Source of the DNA: Amycolatopsis taiwanensis DSM 45107 | Lineage (GTDB): Bacteria > Actinomycetota > Actinomycetes > Mycobacteriales > Pseudonocardiaceae | Length of the DNA stretch: 64,000 bases | Direction: 5' to 3' | Assembly (NCBI RefSeq): GCF_000519205.1 | Contig: NZ_JAFB01000034.1 | Coordinates: 1 to 64,000 of the forward strand | Part shown: positions 35,335 to 43,989 of the stretch, piece after piece | Layout of the letters: each line of letters starts with the position of its first letter | Numbering within the stretch: position 1 is the stretch's first letter | Made by a program: the position numbers and the translations under genes | Notes under the pieces: model-generated | Databases searched by the model: none | The model's input: only the letters and a program-made list of their open reading frames with translations | What the model was told of the DNA's origin: nothing

Positions 35335-35511
35335 TTAATTCGTTTGCGGTATGCGGCGAGGGTGTTTGAGGATCTGGTTAGCGGTTCTGGCCCAGACGAA
35401 TGTTTTGGGTTGGGTGTTCCATTCGTTGATCCAGTGGTGAACGTCGCGTTCGAATTCGAGGATGCTGCGGCGGGCGGAGGGGCGCAGCTTGGAAGACGGG
35501 GTCGACCAGTG
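35335..35511 (-). pseudogene. IS630-family transposase C-terminal scrap
   Basis: About 58 codons ending at TAA 35335-35337 read SILEFERDVHHWINEWN and PKTFVWARTANQILKH, the usual C-terminus of IS630-type transposases. No catalytic residues or start are present; the upstream end merges with the arsC-like gene region. It is a relic of a second IS630 element, distinct in sequence from the one at window start. Confidence 0.75.
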
Positions 35512-35549
35512 GGTGTCCGTGTCGTCCGGATCTTTGGTGCGGGCGAAAT

Positions 35550-35921
35550 TCAGGCGTTTTGTTCGGCGGTGATGACTCGGTTGAGGGATTCGGGGTCGCG
35601 GCCGACGACGGTCGTGCCCTCGGACGCGGTGATGATCGGCCGCTGGATCAGTACCGGGTTCTCGCTCATCAGGCGCAGCCACTCGTCTCGGTGCTCTGCG
35701 TCTTTGGGCAGTTCGCCCAGATTGAGCTCCTTCGCCACGGCCTCGCCGGTTCGGGCGATGTCCCACGGTTCAAGCCCGAGGCGGCCGAGCACCGCGACGA
35801 GCTCCGCGACGGTAGGTGGCACGTCAAGATAGCGACGCACCGTGTAGTTCGCGTCCGCCGCATCGAGCTCGGTGATGGCCGTACGGCACTTGGAACACGC
35901 CGGGTTCAGCCAGATCTCCAT
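35550..35921 (-). CDS. ArsC/Spx-family arsenate reductase-like protein
   Basis: 123-residue thioredoxin-fold protein of the ArsC/Spx/YffB family. It begins MEIWLNPACSKCRTAI with two Cys in CSKC at the position of the catalytic Cys of glutaredoxin-type arsenate reductases, and has NPVLIQRPIITASEGTTVVGR, the ArsC cis-Pro region. ATG at 35921 is preferred over GTG at 35924. No other ars genes are adjacent, so a role in arsenate reduction is not secured; redox sensing is an alternative. Confidence 0.85.
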   Translation of the reverse strand: MEIWLNPACSKCRTAITELDAADANYTVRRYLDVPPTVAELVAVLGRLGLEPWDIARTGEAVAKELNLGELPKDAEHRDEWLRLMSENPVLIQRPIITASEGTTVVGRDPESLNRVITAEQNA

Positions 35922-36275
35922 CACGGGACCACCGTACCCGACACCCGAGTGCCATATGACGGAACGTTGGGTATGTCATTGCGGCGGATCTTCGAGTGGC
36001 GCTTTCCGGATAAAACTTTCCGGTTCGGGTTTGTAAGGATCTTCGTGGGTGGCCCGGCAATCGCCTGCCTGATTACCGAGTGGGCCGCCTGGCAAGTTCG
36101 AAGACTCCGGATGCTCGGGGTGCCCGCCAGCCCGGAACCGTCTCGGTGACTTGCTCGTGCACCGCTGGCGCACGGCTGCAGCCGAGGGAGCGACGTGTTC
36201 GTGGGGGAGGGACGACCTGCCGCCGTTGGGTGGCAGGCCGCAACCACGTTGGTGGCGTGAACGCCGGTCGTGACC
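35922..36275. other. intergenic region without recognised gene
   Basis: No convincing coding sequence on either strand. A weak stem CCTGCCGCC/GGTGGCAGG (36216-36237, one mismatch) lies 38 bases after the M23 gene stop and may end its transcription. Confidence 0.4.
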
Positions 36276-37130
36276 TCAGCTGCAATGCTCATACGGGCTC
36301 GTGTAACTGGACGACCCCACCGAGCCGCCCCACTGCACGCAAGTCGACCCGGCCGCCCGAGACACCGGCCCCGCGTAATAGGCGAAGCTGCCCGAGTCGG
36401 TAACCACCGTCGAACCCTGCACCTGCAAGTGCGCGGAGACCGGCGAAGCGGTCCCGATCGACGTCGACTTGATCGTGGTGACGCAGTTGTACCCGTTGGC
36501 GGAGTTGAAGAGCAGGTACACCGTGCCACCGGTCAGCGCCTGCGAGTCGATCACCGAGTAGCCGGAGCCGCACACCTGAGTCGGTGTGTAGGGGTTGCCG
36601 CCGCATGAGTTGTGGCTGGTGAACGCGGTGTGCGCGTAGTAGGGCACGGCGACGCCGTCGAGGATCGCCTTGCGGACGGTGCCGTTGACCCGCTGCTCGT
36701 AGTGCAGGTGCGGGCCGGTGACCCCGCCGGTCGCACCTGCCTTGCCGATCTCCTTGCCCAGCGAGACGTTCTGGCCGACCGACACCTCCTGCACCGACAG
36801 GTGCGCGTAACGGGTGGTGTAACCGCCGCCGTGGTCGATCTCGATCCATCTGCCGTAGCTGACGTCGCCTTCGTTCTGCACCCGCGAGATCGTCCCGGCG
36901 GCGGAGGCGAGCACCGGCATCCCGGTGATGTCTGACTTCTGGAAGTCGACCGCGTACTGCGGGCTGTGGTCGCTGAACGTCGCCGCGGTGACCGTGGTGC
37001 CGCACGCGAAGGGCACCTGGAAGTTCGGTGCCGCAACAGCAGGAGTCGAACCTGCCAGTGTGATGCCGAAGGCGCCGAGCGTCCCGGCCACCGCTACGAC
37101 CAACGTACGAACCCTGCCGACTCGCATCAT
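36276..37130 (-). CDS. secreted M23-family metallopeptidase
   Basis: 284-residue exported peptidase. Signal peptide: MMRVGRVRTLVVAVAGTLGA with cleavage likely after AVAA near residue 34. The LytM/M23 core has DHSPQYAVDF (first zinc ligands, in the extended form seen in many actinobacterial members), IDHGGGYTTRYAHLS, and the GPHLHYE catalytic/zinc motif. The C-terminal about 90 residues with several Cys and Ser/Gly-rich strands look like a beta-domain for wall binding. It would cut peptidoglycan cross-bridges or stem peptides outside the cell. The gene is 14 bases after the M15-like gene, so both are co-transcribed cell-wall enzymes. Confidence 0.85.
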   Translation of the reverse strand: MMRVGRVRTLVVAVAGTLGAFGITLAGSTPAVAAPNFQVPFACGTTVTAATFSDHSPQYAVDFQKSDITGMPVLASAAGTISRVQNEGDVSYGRWIEIDHGGGYTTRYAHLSVQEVSVGQNVSLGKEIGKAGATGGVTGPHLHYEQRVNGTVRKAILDGVAVPYYAHTAFTSHNSCGGNPYTPTQVCGSGYSVIDSQALTGGTVYLLFNSANGYNCVTTIKSTSIGTASPVSAHLQVQGSTVVTDSGSFAYYAGPVSRAAGSTCVQWGGSVGSSSYTSPYEHCS

Positions 37131-37144
37131 GACCTCCGCTTTCG

Positions 37145-37966
37145 TCAGTGGGTGCTCTGGTATTCCTCCCAGGTCACCTTCGTGACCTGGGGACCGTCGT
37201 CAGGGCCGCGGTTGGCGAGACCGTTGAGGCCGAGGTAGTAGTCGCCGACTTGGTGCTGTGCCGGCGGCGACAGGTCCGTGTCCGACACCGCGACCGCGTG
37301 GATGTGGTAGCCCCAGTCGCCCTGGGACGGGGTGCGCCGCCACGCGGCGAAGCCGACCTGGCGGAGTGTGCGCACCACGGTCGTCTGCGTCGCCTCGGTC
37401 ATGCCCGACACCGAGATGTCGACAACGCCGCCGCCGTCGTGCGTGCCTGCGGAAGCCGGGTCGCCGCCGGGGTTGTACGAGCCTTGTGTTAGCACGAACT
37501 GCCTGCTCAGCAATCCTTCTGCGGCTTGCAGCATGGCCTTGGTGCGCTCATTGACCGTGACGCCGTGGTAGGTCACGCGGGCGCCGGGGGTCAGCTCGTC
37601 GGTGACGGTGAACCGGCCTTCGCCGAGCGCGCGCAGCGACGTGCGGCCGGGCAGCCCGGACGCGTCCAGTCCGGTGTAGCCGAGCGAACGCTGCCATGCC
37701 GCGTACGCCTCGACGGTCTTCGTGCCGAAGTGACCATCCACATAGGATTCGTCGAGCAGCGATTTCGCTTGCAGCGCCTGCTCGACGAGTAACACGCTCG
37801 CCTTCGCCCCGTCGGTCGGCGTGGTGTCCGGCTTGCGTGGGTCGAGTTGAGCGGCCTTCACCACGGCCGCCATGTTTGCCGTCGCCGCCGCGTTCGCGGG
37901 CGCCGGGACCCAGGCGGCCGTCGCGGCCACGGCTGCCAGTACGAGGCCGGCGCAACGGAACCCCAT
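37145..37966 (-). CDS. secreted peptidoglycan-binding, M15-like protein
   Basis: 273-residue exported protein. Signal peptide MGFRCAGLVLAAVAATAAWV with cleavage after ANA near 26. A PG_binding_1-like helical domain follows (LDESYVDGHFGTKTVEAYAAWQ, GLPGRTSLRALG). The C-terminal part contains AGTHDGGGVVDISVSG and WGYHIHAVAV, a pattern like the HxxxxxxD and WxxH zinc site of M15/hedgehog-type DD-peptidases. It likely acts with the M23 enzyme encoded 14 bases downstream in wall turnover. Catalytic activity is inferred from motifs. Confidence 0.72.
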   Translation of the reverse strand: MGFRCAGLVLAAVAATAAWVPAPANAAATANMAAVVKAAQLDPRKPDTTPTDGAKASVLLVEQALQAKSLLDESYVDGHFGTKTVEAYAAWQRSLGYTGLDASGLPGRTSLRALGEGRFTVTDELTPGARVTYHGVTVNERTKAMLQAAEGLLSRQFVLTQGSYNPGGDPASAGTHDGGGVVDISVSGMTEATQTTVVRTLRQVGFAAWRRTPSQGDWGYHIHAVAVSDTDLSPPAQHQVGDYYLGLNGLANRGPDDGPQVTKVTWEEYQSTH

Positions 37967-38279
37967 GTGAACTCCTCACGACCTATGTACATATGTCGTG
38001 GATAGCTTGCAGGAAGTCTGGTGCAGACAGCAGGCCGTTGGCAAGACTCCGATCAGGCGGCTCGTGTAACTGGCGTCGACGACGCGCTGTACGCGGCGTG
38101 CACGTCGTCCGGCATCGGCCGTGGCGGGCGTACTCGTTCCTGCCGACGTCGCTGAGCCGCACCAGATCAGCTTTGAACCTTGCTGTTTTGGTCGGCCGGC
38201 ACTGGATTGTCGATCGTCGCGTTTGGACTGTGTGGTTGTCGGTTGGGTGGTCGTCGGGTTCGGGCCTACGGTGGGCGCC
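37967..38279. other. intergenic region between divergent genes
   Basis: Contains a perfect 10-bp palindrome TATGTACATA at 37984-37993, overlapping ACATATGT (37989-37996), just upstream of the minus-strand M15-like gene; this may be an operator. No gene is convincing in the remainder. Confidence 0.45.
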
Positions 38280-39152
38280 ATGCCCCAGTTCGTGATCGAG
38301 TCCGGCTTCGCAGATCGGTTGACGCGCCGGTTCGGCCCGCAGATCGTCGACTGGGTACAGGCCGCGCCCGCTCTTGCCGAACGGCTGGCCCTGGAGTGGC
38401 GGCTGACCTTGAACACGATGTTCCGCGACGGATCGACGTCGCTGACCGTCGGGTGCGTCACCGAGTCTGGGGCTGACGCGGTGCTCAAGCTTTCTCCGCA
38501 GCTGGACGTGATCGCCGAGCAGGAGCGGGTGTTGCGCGCGTTCCGGCTGGGCGGTCGGGTGCCCAGGGTGTTCGGGTCCGCACCCGAGCACGGCGCGATG
38601 CTGTTGGAACGGCTGCCCGGCGGGCCCGCGACCACGCCGACGGCTGTCCAACTGGCCGAGGTGTTGTCTGGCCTGCACGGTGCCGTGGCTTCCCCGCGCG
38701 AGGTGGTGGACAACGAGTTGCGGGACGGGGTTGAGCACTTCCTGGCCCGCACCGAAACCAAGCTCGGGCTCGACGGTATCGCCGGCGTGGTGCTGCTCGA
38801 GGACATCGCCAGAGCGCGCCGGCTAAGGGACCGGCTGGTAGCGAGCCAGTCCGAGACGGTCCTGCTGCACGGCGACCTGCACTACGGCAATTTGCTCGAC
38901 TGCGGGCCGGATCGGGGCCTGGTCGCTATCGACCCGAAGAGCTGCATCGGTGAGCCGTGCTTCGACGCCATTGACTGGGTGCTGGACGGCGCCCAGCCGG
39001 TGTCGCGCAAAATCGACGACCTGGTCGCCCTCACCGGGTTCGACGGCGAACGACTGGCCGACTGGTGCCGGGTAGCCGCTCCAGTGCTGGCCGTCGCCGC
39101 CATTACCACGGGCCGCGACCCCGGCCCCCTTTTGCGATTCGGCCGGTCATGA
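38280..39152 (+). CDS. aminoglycoside O-phosphotransferase-family kinase (APH(6)-like)
   Basis: 290-residue kinase with the choline/aminoglycoside kinase fold, closest in pattern to streptomycin 6-kinases: FVIESGFADRLTRRFGP and a WRLTLNTMFRDGSTS N-terminus, catalytic loop LLHGDLHYGNLL and metal-binding AIDPKSCIGEPCFDAIDW. ATG at 38280 is supported by homology; no strong ribosome site is visible. It stands alone. It could inactivate an aminoglycoside or phosphorylate another hydroxylated metabolite; resistance is not proven. Confidence 0.83.
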   Translation: MPQFVIESGFADRLTRRFGPQIVDWVQAAPALAERLALEWRLTLNTMFRDGSTSLTVGCVTESGADAVLKLSPQLDVIAEQERVLRAFRLGGRVPRVFGSAPEHGAMLLERLPGGPATTPTAVQLAEVLSGLHGAVASPREVVDNELRDGVEHFLARTETKLGLDGIAGVVLLEDIARARRLRDRLVASQSETVLLHGDLHYGNLLDCGPDRGLVAIDPKSCIGEPCFDAIDWVLDGAQPVSRKIDDLVALTGFDGERLADWCRVAAPVLAVAAITTGRDPGPLLRFGRS

Positions 39153-39240
39153 CCCGACCAGACCACGCTCGCGCCAAAGTCGTCAGCTGTGGGCACGCGC
39201 CCTGCGGAGCTATACCGCTGGCGTAGTTGCCGGTAGGACG

Positions 39241-40368
39241 TCACTGCCCGGGGCGGGTGAGTCCCTCAGCGGCGGCGCCGCGGCTGAGGACGATCTGGTC
39301 GGTCCGAGCGAGCGCCTGCCGGGCGCGCGCCGGATCGGCCTCGTGGTCGGTGGTGAGGTCGCGCAGCCGGATCGGTGGGCCGAGGTCGATCAACGTCGGC
39401 AGGTACTCGGCGCGGTCCACCGTCCAGCTCGAACCGGTTCGGGTGAAGTGGAAACGCGCGATGACCCCTTCTTCGGTGGTGCCACGGGGTTCCGAGTGCC
39501 GCGCGATCAGGTTGCCCAGCCCGTAGGCCACCCACTTCCCGTTGATTTTCTCGAAGGGCTGCACCACGTGCGCGTGATGGCCGATGATCAGGTCGATCGC
39601 CGGGTCCGAAAGGAGCTCCTTTGCGATGCGCTGCTGCTCGCTGGTGGCGTCTTGCTTGTATTCGGTGCCCCAGTGCAGGCTCGCGACGACGATCTGGGCG
39701 CCGGCGGCGCGTGCCTTCCGCGCTGCCGCGAGCACCGCATCCGTGTCGAGTGTGTTCGCCAGCCATGGTTGCCCGGCGGGCACTTTCCGGCCGTTGAAGC
39801 CGAACGTGTAAGCCACATGCCCGACCTTGATGCCCCCTACGTCGAGCAGGAGCGGCGTGTTCGCCTCTTGGGCGGAGCGGGCTGAACCGGTGTGCGGGAT
39901 GCCGACTGCGTCCAGCGTGTCGAGCGTGCGGGTGATGCCGTCCGCGCCCATGTCGAGTGTGTGGTTGGAGGCGGTGGAGCAGTCGTCGTAACCGGTGTCG
40001 GCGATCGCGGTCGCGATCTCCGGTGGGGCACTGAAGTCCGGGTAGCCCTTGAACGGGCCGGCGGCCGGGGCCAGCGGCGTTTCGAGGTGACAGATGGCCA
40101 GGTCGGCCGAGCTGATCGCCGGGCGTACTCCGGCGAGGATCTGGTCGTAGTCCCGTTTGCCGCCGCCGTCGGCGGTCGCCTGGTCGGTCAGCTCCGGATG
40201 GATCAGCAGGTCTCCCGTGGCCACCAGGGTGAAGCCGGAGTCGTCCGGCGCGGCGCCGGTCGGGGAACTGGTGGCGGCCGAGGACTGGGGCGCCTTCGGT
40301 GAGCAACCGGCGACCAGCACCAGTGCCCCGACAATTGCGATCACGTGGCGGGCAAACATGGCCGCCAT
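39241..40368 (-). CDS. CapA/PgsA-family lipoprotein (metallophosphatase-like)
   Basis: 375-residue CapA-family protein, related to poly-gamma-glutamate capsule proteins. A lipoprotein signal is present: hydrophobic VIAIVGALVLVAGCS with lipid-attachment Cys22. The calcineurin-like fold shows LVATGDLLIHPEL, ASNHTLDMG, ASLHWGTEY and IIGHHAHVVQPFE. ATG at 40368 has a GAGGCGGGG site; ATG 40359 is an alternative. No pgsB/C genes are adjacent, so it may serve as a general extracytoplasmic phosphatase-like protein. Confidence 0.85.
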   Translation of the reverse strand: MAAMFARHVIAIVGALVLVAGCSPKAPQSSAATSSPTGAAPDDSGFTLVATGDLLIHPELTDQATADGGGKRDYDQILAGVRPAISSADLAICHLETPLAPAAGPFKGYPDFSAPPEIATAIADTGYDDCSTASNHTLDMGADGITRTLDTLDAVGIPHTGSARSAQEANTPLLLDVGGIKVGHVAYTFGFNGRKVPAGQPWLANTLDTDAVLAAARKARAAGAQIVVASLHWGTEYKQDATSEQQRIAKELLSDPAIDLIIGHHAHVVQPFEKINGKWVAYGLGNLIARHSEPRGTTEEGVIARFHFTRTGSSWTVDRAEYLPTLIDLGPPIRLRDLTTDHEADPARARQALARTDQIVLSRGAAAEGLTRPGQ

Positions 40369-40408
40369 CCTGCCAGCCCCGCCTCACCCCCTCGCGCGTG
40401 CGCGTGTC

Positions 40409-40555
40409 CCCGCTCCAGTCACGTGAGTTCCCGCCCCAGTCACGCGAGTTCCCGCCCCAGTCACGCGAGTTCCCGCCCCAGTCACGTGAGTTCCCGCTCC
40501 AGTCACGCGAGTTCCCGCTCCAGTCACGCGAGTTCCCGCTCCAGTCACGCGAGTT
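40409..40555. repeat. seven-unit 21-bp tandem repeat
   Basis: Seven head-to-tail units of CCCGCYCCAGTCACGYGAGTT, differing only at the two Y positions (units 1 and 4 carry CACGTG). No spacers, so not CRISPR. It lies 40 bases upstream of the CapA-like gene start and 105 bases past the end of the secreted-stalk gene. The unit length is a multiple of three but the frame has no initiation signals and no homologues that I recognise. Confidence 0.92.
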
Positions 40556-40660
40556 CCCGCCCCGGCCACGGGCGGGTGGTCGGCACCCACCGAGTCTTGT
40601 GTCCGAGGTAAGTGCAGAATTACCTGTTCAATGTTCCTCGACGTAGCACTGGTGCGGTCA

Positions 40661-42220
40661 TTAGCGGAAAGCGTGGGGAATCCCGAACACGGCCCGATTG
40701 CCCGGGTACTCGGTTTGGGTCCAGGCGCGGTCGGTCTCTGGGTCGTAGCTGAGATCCTCAGGACCGGCCGCCCCAAGCGACGTGCTTTTGGCGGCCTTGC
40801 CCACCGATTCCCGCACGATATGTCCAGGCTGCTTCTGACCAGCGCTGGTGGTCATCACGGACTTGTCACCTTGAGTGAGCACGCCCTGCATGGCGGGGTG
40901 GGAGACGCGACGCGTATCGGTCGACTTCGCTACCCCACCAACACTGTGTAGGGTGCCATCGTCGTTGAGACGCCAGCGCACGACGCGTTCGTTGGCGGGT
41001 TTGCCCGCTTGTTTCTTCTGGTACTCGCCGGCGACCAGCGAGTTCGTGCTGTGGTCGATGCTGATGCTGGAGAACCGCATGTCTTTCTTCACCGGCGTGT
41101 AGGACCCGACCTGTGGCAGCGCGTACTTGTACCCGGCTGCATGTGCCTTGCCGTTGCTGTCCAGACCGACCTTCTTTGTCGCGCCAGGCGCGGTGCGCCA
41201 CAGGTTGTTCAGGTTGAACACCCGGACACCCTTTTTGGTATCGGCGACATAAAGCTTGTCGCCGGCCACCGTCAGCCCACCCGCGTGGCTCTTCACCGGT
41301 TTGAAGTTTTTGCCGTTCTTGGTGGGCTCCACCAAGAGCACATGCCGGTAAACGGGTTTTTTGGGGTTGTCGTAGTTGACCAGCGTGACCCGAGTGCCCG
41401 CCTTGCTTTTGCCCGACTTGTCGTACCAGCTGACCGCGATGAACTTGTGATTGGTGCCCGTCGCGCCCGGCTTGGTGTCCCAGTCACCGGTCACTCCCTG
41501 TGGGTACCACTTCTTGCTCTTCCCGTCCTTCTTGTCCCACTTGAAGCCGACCGCGCCCTTGACGGGCGTGTTCTTGGTCGCCTTGGCCTTGTGGTTCGTG
41601 TCTTTAAGGACGTCGTCCAACGTGGCGTGCGGGATCTTCCGGTTGAGCGCGGCGAGCTGTTTCGCGTTCTTCGTGGAGTGATCCGAGAGCGAGACCGATT
41701 CCGACTTCTTCGACGATGTCTTGGTCTTCGTCGGTGTCTTGGACTCGGCCTTCGTCTTGGCCGGCGTCTTCGTCGGTGCAACCGACGGCGTCTTCGACCC
41801 TGACGTCGGCTTGGGTGTCGATGTCGGCGTTGGCTTCGGTGATGGTGTCTTGGTCGGTGTCGGTGTCTTCGTTGGTGTGATCGACGGCGTCTTCGACCCT
41901 GATGTTGGCTTGGGTGTCGATGTCGGCGTTGGCTTCGGTGATGGTGTCTTGGTCGGTGTCGGTGTCTTCGTTGGTGTGATCGACGGCGTCTTCGACCCTG
42001 ACGTCGGCTTGGGTGTCGACGTCGCCTTCGGCTTCGGTGACGGCGATGGCGATGGCGACGGCTTGGACGTAGACGACGAGCCGCCGTCAGCCGAAGCGTT
42101 GCTAACCGCCGACGCTGATGCGGTACCGAGTACCGAACACAAGACCCACAACACCAGCCCGCACGCCGCTCCCGCGGCGAACACCCACAGCATCCGACGC
42201 AACAACCGGGCAACGGTCAT
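40661..42220 (-). CDS. secreted Thr/Pro/Lys-stalk protein with propeller-like domain
   Basis: 519-residue exported protein of unknown function. ATG at 42220 starts a signal peptide (MTVARLLRRMLWVFAAGAAC, hydrophobic to about residue 33, cleavage after SASA) identical to that of the giant gene at 44314. Residues about 50-180 are a low-complexity stalk of Thr, Pro, Lys and Ser built on a 33-residue unit. The last about 300 residues have strands and SHAGGLTVAGDKLYVADTKKGVRVFNL-type blocks (shown here as HAGGLTVAGDKLYVADT) that look like a beta-propeller. No wall-anchor signal is visible. Shared 5' sequence and signal suggest co-regulation and a common location with the giant protein. Confidence 0.8.
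   Translation of the reverse strand: MTVARLLRRMLWVFAAGAACGLVLWVLCSVLGTASASAVSNASADGGSSSTSKPSPSPSPSPKPKATSTPKPTSGSKTPSITPTKTPTPTKTPSPKPTPTSTPKPTSGSKTPSITPTKTPTPTKTPSPKPTPTSTPKPTSGSKTPSVAPTKTPAKTKAESKTPTKTKTSSKKSESVSLSDHSTKNAKQLAALNRKIPHATLDDVLKDTNHKAKATKNTPVKGAVGFKWDKKDGKSKKWYPQGVTGDWDTKPGATGTNHKFIAVSWYDKSGKSKAGTRVTLVNYDNPKKPVYRHVLLVEPTKNGKNFKPVKSHAGGLTVAGDKLYVADTKKGVRVFNLNNLWRTAPGATKKVGLDSNGKAHAAGYKYALPQVGSYTPVKKDMRFSSISIDHSTNSLVAGEYQKKQAGKPANERVVRWRLNDDGTLHSVGGVAKSTDTRRVSHPAMQGVLTQGDKSVMTTSAGQKQPGHIVRESVGKAAKSTSLGAAGPEDLSYDPETDRAWTQTEYPGNRAVFGIPHAFR
41790..42020. repeat. 99-bp in-frame repeat in the stalk
   Basis: Two full units (41790-41888, 41889-41987) and a partial third with the same phase encode SGSKTPSITPTKTPTPTKT and the rest of a 33-residue block. 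Units 1 and 2 are nearly identical at DNA level, which points to recent expansion. Confidence 0.85.
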
Positions 42221-42544
42221 CAGACCGCCACCGCCAGGGTGAAGCAGCCGCATGCGAATCGGGATACACGCCATCGGAAACTACGCTCCAAAAGGTCATC
42301 AGCAGCCGGCCATCGACCGCATCAACAGAAGGGAAAACGAACCGAATCCGGCCCTCGACACACCGAGAACCACCGGGCTCTGCCACGGCCAACTCACACA
42401 GCAGAAACCACACCGCACGACGCGCGAAAACCAGCACATCAACAGCGGACGCTCAACCGATCACACCCACGGCACGCGAGTCTTCAGCGTGCCAGGAGAT
42501 GACCTCGGGCAAGATCCTAATCCGCAGGGGGATCATGCGTCAAC
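42058..42544. repeat. left arm of a 487-bp inverted repeat
   Basis: Covers the first about 54 codons, 5' leader and promoter of the stalk gene. Its reverse complement matches 43990-44476, the start of the giant gene. The coding part is almost identical; the leader is clearly similar but with many substitutions, a 12-base indel near the ribosome site and smaller indels. The leader (42221-42513) has no convincing gene. Confidence 0.88.
42514..42543 (-). promoter_or_regulatory. promoter of the stalk gene
   Basis: On the minus strand TTGACG (42543-42538), 18-base spacer, TAGGAT (42519-42514). This fits the primary actinobacterial sigma factor very well. It implies a leader of nearly 290 bases. 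Confidence 0.7.
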
Positions 42545-42670
42545 TCAGGCCACAGCCGATCCTGGTCGTGACCGAGACCCCCATTGCTTAGTGGGCGTGG
42601 CGTTGCGCGCCACCGGCACCCACCGGCACTGCCCGGTTTTCCGATGGCCGGCGTCGCAGACGTAGCCGGG

Positions 42671-42813
42671 GGGATCAACCTGAACGTCGGCACCGGACTG
42701 CGCGCGATGTCCGAACGACTCCACGCAGTCGGGGGCGGGTCGAGACGCGGCGCGACGGCGACTGGTTCCTGCTCGACGCCATCGTCCCGCTCACGGAAGG
42801 AGATCGCGGATGA
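42671..42813 (+). pseudogene. histidine-kinase C-terminal remnant
   Basis: Reads VGTGLRAMSERLHAVGG, the G-box end of a HATPase_c domain, then a one-frame shift near 42739 and VETRRDGDWFLLDAIVPLTE to TGA at 42811-42813. The TGA overlaps the ATG of the following regulator remnant (ATGA), the normal arrangement of an intact two-component operon. Everything upstream is missing. Confidence 0.65.
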
Positions 42814-43041
42814 TCCGCATCCTCGTCGCCGACGACGAGCACCTCGTCCGCGATGCGATCACCGGTCTGCTCGACCTGAAGGTCGTTTTCGAGGTCATCG
42901 GCCAGGCCGACTCCGGCGACGAGGCGCTCGCCGCGGCGCCGCGCCTACGACCCGACGTGGCGCCGCTCAGACGTGGCGCTGCTCAACCTGCAGATGCCGG
43001 ATCCCGGCGGCATCGAGGTCGCGCGACGATTCGCGGTTAAG
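42810..43041 (+). pseudogene. response-regulator receiver remnant
   Basis: MIRILVADDEHLVRDAITGL begins a NarL-type receiver, with ADD intact. A 16-bp tandem duplication (42954-42969 and 42970-42985, one mismatch) shifts the frame just at the phospho-acceptor region; after the shift ALLNLQMPDPGGIEVARRF continues, where Asn replaces the expected Asp. At about 43040 it runs into IS630 sequence, so the DNA-binding part is gone. Confidence 0.75.
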
Positions 43042-43616
43042 TCGACGCGGGGGATGGCCAGCTACATCGCCCGCACCGAGGGTGTGTCCGTGTCGCATCA
43101 CTATGTGGCGAAGCTGTGGCGGGACAAAGTGATTCAGCCACACCGGCAGGCTACCTTCAATATCAGTAACGATCCGGAATTCGCGGACAAGGTCGCCGAC
43201 ATCGTCGGACTGTATCTGGAGCCGCCCGGTGGCGCTGGACGTCGGCGCCGGTGAGGTGTTCGGCGAATGTCACCCGGTCCGCAACGGCGCGAACTTTCTG
43301 GTGTTCTTGACGAAAGCGGTGAAATTCCACGCGGGCAAGTAGATTTTCGTAGTGCTGGACAACCTGTTCATTCACGCCACCCCCGACCCAGACGTGGCTG
43401 GATGCTCATCCGAGCGTGCAGTTTCACTTCATCCCGAAGAGAGCCTCGCGGGTCAACCGGATCGAGACCCGGTTCGGGATCATCACCCGTCAGTCGATTC
43501 GCCGGGGCGCCTTTTCCAGCGTGAAGGTGCTGATCAAGCAGATCCGGGACTACATCGCGCACTGGAACACCAACCCGAAGCGTCAGGGGCCGGCATTGCG
43601 AGTGCCGGCCAGATGA
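43042..43616 (+). pseudogene. decayed IS630-family transposase
   Basis: Pieces of one transposase in order: SYIARTEGVSVSHHYVAKLW (DNA-binding helices), FADKVADIVGLYLEPP, a jump that removes the first catalytic Asp region (VDEKSQ), EVFGECHPVRNGANFLVFL, an in-frame TAG at 43340-43342, IFVVLDNLFIHATPD, a frameshift, then FHFIPKRASRVNRIETRF and IRDYIAHWNTNPKR. Deletion, stop and frameshift make it inactive. Confidence 0.82.
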
Positions 43617-43989
43617 CTACCACAAGTGCAGAAGATCTGTCGCCACTCGACAGTGATCCACGCGAGCTCATACAACTTGACTCCGGCGGTGAGGTTAGCG
43701 CCTACGTTCTCGCCAACCCTCGGTAGCTTCACCGGTTAGCCCAGCGAGCCGGCATCGACCTGCCCATCATGGGGGTGAATCTGAGATCGGTCTTCGTCGT
43801 AGGTGGCGGCTGGACCACCAAGCTACAGCTGGCCACCAGGAAGGTACAGAACCCACTCGCGCCGGTGCCGGGGCAGGCCGGTGGGAGACCACCTGTCTTC
43901 GAGGCGGCGCCGCGACGTGCTTGATAGGCATTGCAACTGTTCCTCACGTCAGAGGTTGGCATCGAACCCGGGGCGGTGCAGTAGCGCGG
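43617..43989. other. spacer with no recognised gene
   Basis: A short frame starting ATG 43613 and ending 43726 (MTTTSAEDLSPLDSDPRELI and 17 more residues) has no ribosome site and no recognisable relatives. The rest up to the right repeat arm shows nothing I can assign. Confidence 0.4.

Noticed and set aside
38280-39152. Firm call as an antibiotic-resistance gene
   Set aside because: The fold and catalytic loop fit APH(6)-like kinases, but such kinases also act on ordinary metabolites and no resistance context is present.
40409-40555. CRISPR array
   Set aside because: Units are directly adjacent with no unique spacers, and no cas genes are present.
40384-40776. Protein built of GTRVTGA heptads from the 21-bp repeat
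   Set aside because: The frame exists only because 21 is a multiple of three; no ribosome site, and it overlaps the end of the stalk gene.
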